This document shows, piece by piece, positions 7,930-15,421 of a DNA stretch of 38,954 nucleotides. Position numbers and translations under genes: made by a program. The notes under the pieces were generated by a model. That model saw only the letters and a list, made by a program, of their open reading frames with translations, was not told the DNA's origin and ran no database searches. Every line of letters begins with the position of its first letter. Positions within the stretch are counted from its first letter, which is position 1. The stretch is from a bacterium (GTDB lineage Bacteria; Bacillota_I; Bacilli_A; RF39; UBA660): positions 30,088 to 69,041 of the forward strand of contig JAUNMG010000004.1 in the NCBI GenBank assembly GCA_030531905.1. The letters are read 5' to 3'.

Positions 7930-10050
7930 CTAATTATCAAAAAAATCATCAAAAAATTCATCATCGTCATCATCATCATCCAAGTTAATATCTTTAAGCT
8001 CAGATTTTTCTTTATTATTGTGAATAATTTCTGATTCTTTATCACCGATCACTTCTAGCTTTTCTGCTTCATCTTTTTGTTTCTGTTCCTTTTTATTTCT
8101 TCTTTCTTCTTCTTCCAATTCGGCTATCTTAGCATCTATTTTCTTCACAAGCTCATCTACATTAAAGTCATTTTCTATTGAAGGTTTATTTTCAGTTGAA
8201 ATTTTATTAAATGGATTTGCAGCATTACTTGAAATATTTGGCATTGCACCAAATAATCCTGGTCCATTAAAAGGAGAATTTTGAGTTGGTCCTCCACCTG
8301 GAAGATTCATATCATTATCTGCTGCATTCATCATTTCAAGTAATTTTCTCTTCTTTTCGCTTTTTACAAATTCTTTTATATCAAAAGTATGAACTTCTTT
8401 TTTATTTCTAATTGGATATTTTGCTTTTGGATATTTTCCTCCCCAGTCTATTTTAAAATCTGGTGTCATTTTTGTTTTAAAAGGTTGTTTTCTCATACGC
8501 AAAATAATAGTTTCAAATTGTTTCATACGTTGCAAATCTGAGACTGTAACAAGAGGAGTCGATGCAGTTTTTGCATCTTTTTTACTCTTTTCTTCACCAC
8601 ACATTTTTGAAATTTCTTCTAGTGCAGCAAGCTCTGAACTTATTAAGTAAATTATATTACCACAGTTACCTTTAATTGTTTCGGCATCATCTTTACCATA
8701 AACCTTATTTAATTGTGCAAAGTTTTGGATAATCATAGTAAATCTAATTCGACGTGAACGAGCTGCAGTAATCATTGTTGTAACATCTTTAAGTGGTGGC
8801 ATGTTAGCAAACTCATCAAGTAAGAAATTAGTTCTAACTGGAAGTTTTCCACCATTTTTTTGTGCTACGTCAATCAAAGTTTCATAAATTTGTTTAAGTA
8901 ATATCGTAACTAATGAGTGGTATGTTTTCTTTTCATCCTGAATAACAATAAATACTGCAGTTTTCTTTTTACCAATTGACGCTAGGTCTATATCACTATA
9001 AGATAACATTTCACTTAAGTTTTCGCGTGATGCAAAAAGTTTTACCTTTTGTTTAAACACTGAAAGAATTGAACCTTTTGTTTCGCTAGGAGCTGTTATA
9101 GTACCAAATGCATTAATAGCAGCTGTTGATGCTGGATCTTTTGCACCAAAGTACTCTTTGATATATGTTGAACCACCAAATTTATCTTCACCAACTGTAC
9201 TCATTAAATTAATACTATTTATATTAATCTCATCTTCTTTTGCATCTTCAAATAAACCTAAAGCAAGTCCAGAAAAATAGTCTGCAGAAGTTTTTTCCCA
9301 AAATGGATCAGCATTGTTATTTGATTCATCATAAAGAATATTCAAAGCTAAATCGTCAAGAAGCTCTATAGCTTTATCTTGTTTTCCTGATTTATAAACC
9401 TGATATGGTAAAGACATTGGATTCCAAGCATTACCATTTTGAGGATCACGGAAATTTAATAACAATATTTGGTAACCTTTACTACGAAGCATTTCGGCAG
9501 TACTTTCATAAATTTCACCTTTAGGGTCAGTTATAATCATACTTTCTCCAGCTTTTGCTAGGAATTTAACAGTAGGCTTAATTACAGTTTGAGTTTTACC
9601 AGATCCAGTAGCACCAATTACCAAAGTATGATACTCACCATTATCAATCCATGCTTCTTGGTCTTTTAAAATCAAAGGAACTCCAGCAACATTTGATTTT
9701 TCTTGTAGTGGAGTTATCATTGAAAGTTCTTCTTTCATTTCTTTTTCTTTTGCCCATCTACTATATCCTTTATCTTTTTTATCTGTTGTAAAACCTATAC
9801 CTTTATCGAATTCAAATATCTTAGAGCTAACACTAAATATTATAACCCCAAGCGTTATTAGATAAAAAACTATTGTTGTTGTAATATTTTCAGAACTAAA
9901 TGCAGGTAATGGATTTAGTCCTGAGAAAGCACTCTCAGTAGCAAGAGAAGATAAATTAGCAACTACTAAAGAAACAACAAATAATAGGAATATAGCAAAT
10001 ATTCCAAATATTACTAAATCTTCAGAGTCTATTCTTATCTTTAATTTCAT
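7930..10050 (-). CDS. virD4: Type IV secretion coupling ATPase (VirD4/TraG family)
   Basis: VirD4-type hexameric ATPases recruit substrates to the T4SS channel. The 706-residue protein has two N-terminal membrane segments (about 12-33 and 58-75), then 'YSRWAKEKEM' typical of TraG/VirD4, Walker A GATGSGKT (146-153), 'ITDPKGEIY' and Walker B FLLDEF (409-414), followed by 'ARSRRIRFTMIIQNFAQL', which supplies the usual Arg/Gln sensor segment. The C-terminal 150 residues are a linker with Gly/Pro/Asn, a charged coiled-coil-like region and an extreme tail of consecutive Asp plus Phe. Tails of this kind often select substrates. The ATG has only a weak ribosome site (AAGTGAT). It lies in the operon after the FG-GAP-like gene. 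Confidence 0.95.
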   Translation of the reverse strand: MKLKIRIDSEDLVIFGIFAIFLLFVVSLVVANLSSLATESAFSGLNPLPAFSSENITTTIVFYLITLGVIIFSVSSKIFEFDKGIGFTTDKKDKGYSRWAKEKEMKEELSMITPLQEKSNVAGVPLILKDQEAWIDNGEYHTLVIGATGSGKTQTVIKPTVKFLAKAGESMIITDPKGEIYESTAEMLRSKGYQILLLNFRDPQNGNAWNPMSLPYQVYKSGKQDKAIELLDDLALNILYDESNNNADPFWEKTSADYFSGLALGLFEDAKEDEININSINLMSTVGEDKFGGSTYIKEYFGAKDPASTAAINAFGTITAPSETKGSILSVFKQKVKLFASRENLSEMLSYSDIDLASIGKKKTAVFIVIQDEKKTYHSLVTILLKQIYETLIDVAQKNGGKLPVRTNFLLDEFANMPPLKDVTTMITAARSRRIRFTMIIQNFAQLNKVYGKDDAETIKGNCGNIIYLISSELAALEEISKMCGEEKSKKDAKTASTPLVTVSDLQRMKQFETIILRMRKQPFKTKMTPDFKIDWGGKYPKAKYPIRNKKEVHTFDIKEFVKSEKKRKLLEMMNAADNDMNLPGGGPTQNSPFNGPGLFGAMPNISSNAANPFNKISTENKPSIENDFNVDELVKKIDAKIAELEEEERRNKKEQKQKDEAEKLEVIGDKESEIIHNNKEKSELKDINLDDDDDDDEFFDDFFDN

Positions 10051-10093
10051 GATAGATCACTTCTTTCTCTTAACATATATTATATATTAAATA

Positions 10094-10849
10094 TTAATTA
10101 GATACAAGTAAATTAAATTTTCCCTTATTATATTTAAATAAGTTATATTTAGTACTACCATAACTATAGTATGAACAAGCTAATATAACTTCATATTTAC
10201 CATCATCATCTACATCAATAATATTATTAACATATGGTTTACAGCCACTATATGAGTTATTATCTTTACTTGATTCTTTATAAATATAAGTTATTTTATT
10301 GTTCTTAAGTAAAAATACATAACTAAAGAATTTACCTGAGTCTAATTTTTCTGAAAACCTATTAGTAACAACATAGATTCTTTCTAATGAATTATCACCA
10401 TCAATATCTACATCTATATAATAACTATCCTCTATTCCTACTTCTTCACTATTATTTTCATTTAATACCCTTTTAATATTTTCATCTAAATAGTTATTAA
10501 CCTCATTAAACTTCAAAACTTTATAATCAGTATTAAATGCTAATATATCACCACTATATGTTAAAGCCTTCCTATCTTTTTCAAAGATATACCATTTTTC
10601 ATTATAATACAAATACTTATCTCCATAATAATCATTGTTAACATATATATGAAATTTTTTCCAATTCATACTTTTTATATCTTGAATTTTAAACCATTTG
10701 CTTTTATATTTTCTAAATATATTATCAGATACTATTAATATTTCATCCTTATTATAATCTTTTATAATATTAATTCCATAGAAAATAAGGAAAAGAGAAA
10801 TTGAAATAAATAATAATACAATAATATAAATATATCTTTTATTTTTCAT
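10094..10849 (-). CDS. Bitopic protein with FG-GAP/VCBS-like Asp motifs, in the T4SS operon
   Basis: The 251-residue protein has an N-terminal membrane anchor (about 5-27) and an external domain. Two segments, 'DVDIDGDNSLERIYV' and 'DVDDDGKYEVILAC', have the D-x-D-x-D-G spacing of calcium-binding loops seen in FG-GAP/VCBS beta-propeller repeats; only two are visible, so this is not a full propeller. The function is unknown. It is set between the wall hydrolase (11-nt gap) and virD4 (43-nt gap) on the same strand, with a strong GGAGGAG before the ATG, so co-expression with the T4SS is very likely. It could be a stalk or scaffold part in place of a VirB8-like protein, none of which is seen here, but that is inference. 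Confidence 0.7.
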   Translation of the reverse strand: MKNKRYIYIIVLLFISISLFLIFYGINIIKDYNKDEILIVSDNIFRKYKSKWFKIQDIKSMNWKKFHIYVNNDYYGDKYLYYNEKWYIFEKDRKALTYSGDILAFNTDYKVLKFNEVNNYLDENIKRVLNENNSEEVGIEDSYYIDVDIDGDNSLERIYVVTNRFSEKLDSGKFFSYVFLLKNNKITYIYKESSKDNNSYSGCKPYVNNIIDVDDDGKYEVILACSYYSYGSTKYNLFKYNKGKFNLLVSN

Positions 10850-10860
10850 ATTTCTCCTCC

Positions 10861-12726
10861 TTAAGATATCTTATAATAAGAAAATACTGAAGTGTTTGCC
10901 CAATTATATTCTCCCCACATGTCAGTTGAAGAACTTCCAGGATCAAACATATTAATTCTATCGCCACTTATATTATCAACAGCAACCCAGTGTTGACCAG
11001 TTCTACCTTTAACCTCAGCAATAACATAATATCCGCTATCTACCAGTGTTTTCAATTTTGCTAATTTTTCATCTCTTGATAAATTTGACACATTTGTTTG
11101 TCCTAAATATACGAAACTAGGAGCAATTTTTGTTACATTAGCCCAATTAAGTGCTCCTCCAGGAGTAAATCCTCCATTGTTATTTAATGCTTGAACAAAG
11201 GTTCCTGGATTAAAGTTTGATATATTTACACTAACCCCAGACTTAGCTACAAGCATAGCAACAGATGTTACTGTACATCCAATATTTTGAATAGTTTTAC
11301 CACTATTACCAATAGGTACAGATCCCCATGTTGGATCATATTGTTTCCACGTAGTAAATTGACCTGTCGTTGCTGAACCTGATCCATCAGTGGACTCACT
11401 ACTACATTCCATTTGAAGGATATCAGCAGCACCCATACTAGCATAATGTTGAAGTAATATTTGCTTATAGTCTAAATTACTTGCATTCCAAGCAGTTTGA
11501 GCACCACTTTTATAAGTTGTATGTATTATATAATTGTCTGAAGTCACAACAACTTGTCCTTTTGTTGATTCCACTAGTGTTCTTATTTTTGAATCGGCAG
11601 GTAATGGAGGTCGAGACCAAATAGCAGATGATGACTGTCCACTATGCATTGTTCCTCCGGATTCACCACCTTTAGTAGTGCTCCAACAGCCCTTATCTGG
11701 ATCACAATATGCCTGATCATATGTACAAGCACGTAACTGTAAAATCCACTGACCATTTTCTTCTGATAATTTAATACCAGCAGCATTTCCCATAGCAGCA
11801 GGTCTAGCTAAAGCAAAACTTCTTGCTGCTACTGCTTCAGTTTTAATTCCTTCGTCTGAACCACCACCATTTTCTTGGTAAACAACACCTAAAATATATT
11901 TTTCAAAATCAACTAATTCTTCACCTTCAACAGCACCAGAACCATTACAGTTCATTAATCTTACTTTAAGATTAGTAATATTTATTTCACGATTATGTTT
12001 TTTACCCTCAACACTAAATCCATTTGTTCTATAATTACAAGAACCACTGCCAACAATTGAAACATTATTACCTGATTTTTCACTAGACAATTGAATAATA
12101 ATAAACATTACTCCAAGCATAATTATAAAAAGAAAAAATCCAATTAATATTATAAACATCTTAGTTATGGGATCAAGCATGTCCCAAATTGCTTTAATGA
12201 TACCTTTTCCCTTCGTTTCAGTATCAGAATCAAATGAAGATTCATCATCTTCAACATCTATATCGTCTATATCATCTAGATCACTCGACGATGGTTTTTT
12301 TTTGTTTTTTCCTAACGTATCTCCTAAACTAGGAAGCAATGATTGCCCACCTTTATCAGTAGCTGCTCCTTTAGATGCTATATCGGTACCAGAAGAAGCA
12401 GCATTTTCAGCCCCCGCTGCTCCACCAGTACCTGCGCCTTCAATTACAGATAAACCTTTATCAGCTGTATCTAGCGCTCCAGAATCATCTAATTTTTTTG
12501 CAGCTTTGGCAAAACCAGGTTGCTTTTCAAGTGCTTTTCCTGCTGTGTTAAGAACCGCATTTCCTAGTTTCGTATCGGCTAATTTGTCAACAACGGCTCC
12601 ACCTTTTCCGCCAGTAAAATAATCAGCAGCAGCTTTAGCTGCTACTTTTGCTGCTTTTTTACTTGAATCACTAGCTTGATTATTATCATTTCTATTAGCT
12701 TGATACTTTTCACCGTCGTCTGACAT
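10861..12726 (-). CDS. Bitopic cell-wall hydrolase with SpoIID and C39-like domains (VirB1 role)
   Basis: The 621-residue protein has an Ala/Lys-rich then acidic cytoplasmic region (1-180), one membrane segment (about 187-213), a SpoIID/LytB-type domain (about 273-427) and a C-terminal C39-like cysteine peptidase fold (about 460-621). SpoIID proteins are lytic transglycosylases; the catalytic Glu is probably E285 in 'GVVYQENG', followed by 'TEAVAARSFALA'. The C39-like domain has 'QYDPTWG', Cys484 in 'NIGCTVTSVAM', His579 in 'GQHWVAVD' and Asp595 in 'MFDPG', a complete triad. T4SSs of Gram-positives need a wall hydrolase, commonly SLT plus CHAP or NlpC/P60; this is a different pairing. The ATG at 12726 follows AGGTGA; the earlier in-frame GTG lies inside that ribosome site. 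Confidence 0.88.
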   Translation of the reverse strand: MSDDGEKYQANRNDNNQASDSSKKAAKVAAKAAADYFTGGKGGAVVDKLADTKLGNAVLNTAGKALEKQPGFAKAAKKLDDSGALDTADKGLSVIEGAGTGGAAGAENAASSGTDIASKGAATDKGGQSLLPSLGDTLGKNKKKPSSSDLDDIDDIDVEDDESSFDSDTETKGKGIIKAIWDMLDPITKMFIILIGFFLFIIMLGVMFIIIQLSSEKSGNNVSIVGSGSCNYRTNGFSVEGKKHNREINITNLKVRLMNCNGSGAVEGEELVDFEKYILGVVYQENGGGSDEGIKTEAVAARSFALARPAAMGNAAGIKLSEENGQWILQLRACTYDQAYCDPDKGCWSTTKGGESGGTMHSGQSSSAIWSRPPLPADSKIRTLVESTKGQVVVTSDNYIIHTTYKSGAQTAWNASNLDYKQILLQHYASMGAADILQMECSSESTDGSGSATTGQFTTWKQYDPTWGSVPIGNSGKTIQNIGCTVTSVAMLVAKSGVSVNISNFNPGTFVQALNNNGGFTPGGALNWANVTKIAPSFVYLGQTNVSNLSRDEKLAKLKTLVDSGYYVIAEVKGRTGQHWVAVDNISGDRINMFDPGSSSTDMWGEYNWANTSVFSYYKIS

Positions 12727-12752
12727 ACTCTTCACCTACTTCTAGAATCTAA

Positions 12753-14543
12753 TTAGAATCCACCACCGCTACCAAACGAGTCTAATTCATTTTTAGTAAC
12801 TGCAACATTTATTCTCATTCTTCTATTTCCACATACAAATAGTGCTTCTCCTTGAGAATAGTTTTTTATACTTTCTCTTTCTCCATCATTTAAATCTATT
12901 AATAAACTTAGGTCTTCAACAGCTTGTTTCTTTAGTCCCATAACCAAATAGTATGATGCATTATCAAATATTGCTTTCCCTTGAGTAATAACATCTGGAG
13001 CAGAAAAATCACTAGGTTGTTGAGTAATAATAATTGTTCCAGTATTGTACTTTCTAGCACGACGTTGAACCTGAGCTAAAAAGTCTGCTCCTAAACTGTT
13101 ATGATCACCTAATAGTACATGGGCTTCATCTATCATTAATACGGTATCAACTCCAGTATCTAGACATAAACCCCAGGCATATTTTAAAACATTAAAGAAT
13201 AAAGCATTTTTTACATTTGAATCACTATTCATCAATTCTTTGATGTTAAACACCATAAAATCACTATCAGCATTTATTGTAGTATGACCATCAAAATAAA
13301 ATTTTAATTCTTTTACAATTGGTCTAATTTTCAATTCAAGTCGTTCCATAATATCTCGTTCTTGGGTTTGTTCTGTCATTGACATTAATCTTCCCTTAAT
13401 AGTTGCATACACATCACTAAAAGTTGGATAATCTTTTGAAGTAAATCCCGAAAAATCAGTATTAAAGTCAATTCCAAATCTTTTATATGTATCTTGAACA
13501 ACTTCACTGAACATTGTCAAAACATCTTCCTGAATTGATGGATCATAATATTTCATAAAAGCTTTTAAAAATTGTAAAGTACGAGTAAGAATTGTATAAC
13601 CAAGACCTTGTCTAATTTCTTCCTCATCTGCATCAATTACAACTTCTAAGGGATTAATAAGTCCAAATTCTCCACCTTTACCAATATCTACTTGATCGCC
13701 TCCAAAAGCTCTAGTAATTTCTGAATATTCATTTTCAGGATCGATTGCTACTATCTGACAGCCATTTCTTATATGAGTTCTAAGCATTAACTTAGCTGCC
13801 GTTGATTTACCTGAACCTGATGTACCAAGAATAATCATATTGGCATTGTTTCTATTATTTTCCTTCTTTATTTTATACAAAAATTGATTAAATAAAATAA
13901 CTCCTCCGGAAAAATCAACTCCAAGTAAAGTTGAAAGTCCTGGATCTTTTATACTATCGAAAATAAATGGATACATAGCAGATAATGTTATAGAAGGAAT
14001 TGGAGTACCAATTCTTTCTTCTATATCTTGAGATGGAAATATTGGTAAAATTGATTTAAGAACTTTTTCCTGTTCAAATCGCAATGAAATTGCTCTTAAT
14101 TCCATAGCGTCCAAATAATTTTTAACATTTACTTTCTTTAATTCTAAGTTTTCTTTTGTATCAGCTGTAATCATAATGTGCATTTGAAAATCAAAAATTC
14201 GAGCTTGAGATGCAGCAAGCATAGATGTGTAATACTCTAAACTCTCAGCATCTTGTCTAATTCTTTCACGCATAACTTGATCATGTTCTCTTTGATATTT
14301 TTCCTTTAAATCAGCAACCTGTTTATTAAGCATTTTTGACATTGTTGAAAATGGTACTGGAATGTGCTTTATAACTATTTTTATTCCTGACATGCTAGTT
14401 AATGTTGACAAATATCCAGGTTGTACATATCTTGGAAAACTAACAACAGTTAAAATAGTTGCATATTTATCACTTATAAAAAAGTCACTTGCATTAAAAC
14501 TTAATCCTTTAGGAGCTAACTCTCCTCTAATACTTATACTCAT
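12753..14543 (-). CDS. virB4: VirB4-family ATPase, motor part
   Basis: VirB4 ATPases energise T4SS assembly and substrate or pilin movement. The 596-residue protein begins with the second half of the usual N-terminal region ('SFPRYVQPGYLSTL', then 'IVIKHIPVP'), then a helical segment, Walker A GTSGSGKS (240-247), 'IVAIDPENEY', 'INPLEV', Walker B VLMIDEAH (468-475) and 'GTIIITQQPSDF', all diagnostic. The first part of the usual protein is encoded by the preceding gene, and 181 plus 596 residues together equal an ordinary Gram-positive VirB4 of about 800. The ATG overlaps the TGA of that gene (ATGA), implying translational coupling. Confidence 0.95.
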   Translation of the reverse strand: MSISIRGELAPKGLSFNASDFFISDKYATILTVVSFPRYVQPGYLSTLTSMSGIKIVIKHIPVPFSTMSKMLNKQVADLKEKYQREHDQVMRERIRQDAESLEYYTSMLAASQARIFDFQMHIMITADTKENLELKKVNVKNYLDAMELRAISLRFEQEKVLKSILPIFPSQDIEERIGTPIPSITLSAMYPFIFDSIKDPGLSTLLGVDFSGGVILFNQFLYKIKKENNRNNANMIILGTSGSGKSTAAKLMLRTHIRNGCQIVAIDPENEYSEITRAFGGDQVDIGKGGEFGLINPLEVVIDADEEEIRQGLGYTILTRTLQFLKAFMKYYDPSIQEDVLTMFSEVVQDTYKRFGIDFNTDFSGFTSKDYPTFSDVYATIKGRLMSMTEQTQERDIMERLELKIRPIVKELKFYFDGHTTINADSDFMVFNIKELMNSDSNVKNALFFNVLKYAWGLCLDTGVDTVLMIDEAHVLLGDHNSLGADFLAQVQRRARKYNTGTIIITQQPSDFSAPDVITQGKAIFDNASYYLVMGLKKQAVEDLSLLIDLNDGERESIKNYSQGEALFVCGNRRMRINVAVTKNELDSFGSGGGF

Positions 14544-15085
14544 ACTGGCATCACCGTTCCAAATTCTGTTGTAGTACCCCCATTTAAGAAATTATCTAAT
14601 ACAATTCTTAAATCATCATTAGTAACTTGAGAAGCATTTAATCCACAAGTTGCTAAACCATTAATCAATAATCTTATTTTCTTTTCGATTACTGTATCAT
14701 CTTTTTCCTTGAATAAAAGATAATACTCTGTATCAACAATATTATTATTTATAAACATACTTCCTTTATCTAAATCCTGTAATATCAACTTTTTAATAGA
14801 TGCACTTTGTGTATTGTTAAGTAGTAATTGTAACTGTGACATATAAACTGATATATCAACTGGTCTATCAGCAACAACTAACCAAAACTCAAAATCAATC
14901 ATATTATAAAAATTCTTTAATCCTATTAATATATTATCTTGAGAACTTTGATCTAGAATAAAGATATTTCTTGGTGTTATTTTTACACCACTAACTTTAT
15001 TATTTCCATATGTAATAATACAGTTATTTTGAATTGCTTTTACTGGCAACCAATCTTCTGTAGATCTATTTCTTTGCTTTGCCAT
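14540..15085 (-). CDS. Separate N-terminal domain of VirB4 (TraC-like)
   Basis: The 181-residue soluble protein contains 'STEDWLPVKAIQNNCIITY', which matches the opening of Gram-positive TraC/TrsE-like VirB4 proteins ('WLPV.DI..G.I.'), followed by an alpha/beta domain with 'FEFWLVVADRPVDISVYMSQLQ'. It lacks nucleotide-binding motifs. I read it as the N-terminal domain of a two-gene VirB4, probably binding the motor part. The ATG at 15085 is chosen because the longer frame begins with TTG well inside the PrgI gene. Its first 20 nt overlap the end of that gene, and its TGA overlaps the ATG of the motor gene. Confidence 0.82.
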   Translation of the reverse strand: MAKQRNRSTEDWLPVKAIQNNCIITYGNNKVSGVKITPRNIFILDQSSQDNILIGLKNFYNMIDFEFWLVVADRPVDISVYMSQLQLLLNNTQSASIKKLILQDLDKGSMFINNNIVDTEYYLLFKEKDDTVIEKKIRLLINGLATCGLNASQVTNDDLRIVLDNFLNGGTTTEFGTVMPV

Positions 15086-15383
15086 AATTAACACACCAAC
15101 CCTTCCATTTATAGTTTCTTTGATTTGAAAGAAAATCAATCATTTCGCCTATAACATTAAGCATATTATGATAATTTGGAACTGGTATTACCAAAAAACC
15201 GGTTATCAATGCTGGCAACAATATTACTATTGTAACGTAAATAGATTCCATAGGAAGTATTGTCACCAATAATAATGTTAAGCAAACACCAACTCCAAAT
15301 AATATCAAATCAAATGGCTCAAACATTCCTAGAATTAATTTTCCATTTTTTGTATTAGCCGGAATTAAATATGTATTATTCAT
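15066..15383 (-). CDS. PrgI/VirB3-like T4SS membrane protein
   Basis: A 105-residue protein with a short polar start ('TYLIPANTKNGKLILGMFEPFDL'), two close membrane segments (about 25-42 and 47-66), and the C-terminal 'QRNYKWKGWCV' signature typical of PrgI-type proteins of Gram-positive T4SSs, which take the place of VirB3. VirB3-like proteins associate with VirB4 at the membrane; the adjacent virB4 halves fit this. AAAGGGTG precedes the ATG. It lies 38 nt downstream of the VirB6-like gene. Confidence 0.9.
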   Translation of the reverse strand: MNNTYLIPANTKNGKLILGMFEPFDLILFGVGVCLTLLLVTILPMESIYVTIVILLPALITGFLVIPVPNYHNMLNVIGEMIDFLSNQRNYKWKGWCVNYGKAKK

Positions 15384-15421
15384 TATATATCACACCCTTT
15401 TTACTATTTTTCTGCAACTTT

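Noticed and set aside
7959..7985. Trinucleotide run considered as a microsatellite or regulatory repeat
   Set aside because: It is coding sequence for the acidic VirD4 tail; reported as a finding only for its possible length change.
7722..7988. Plus-strand frame with a His-rich end
   Set aside because: It is the reverse reading of the VirD4 Asp tail (GAT repeats become ATC/CAT) and the start of the pseudopilin-like gene.
12167..12622. Long plus-strand open frame of 151 codons, Ser/Pro/Ala-rich
   Set aside because: It lies fully inside the hydrolase gene on the other strand, over its Ala/Lys/Asp-rich part; the composition is what the reverse of that region gives, and there is no ribosome site.
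14540..14543. Mycoplasma genetic code (TGA = Trp), suggested by the AT-rich sequence
   Set aside because: TGA ends the VirB4 N-terminal gene at an ATGA junction, and reading it as Trp would fuse genes out of frame, so the standard bacterial code fits.
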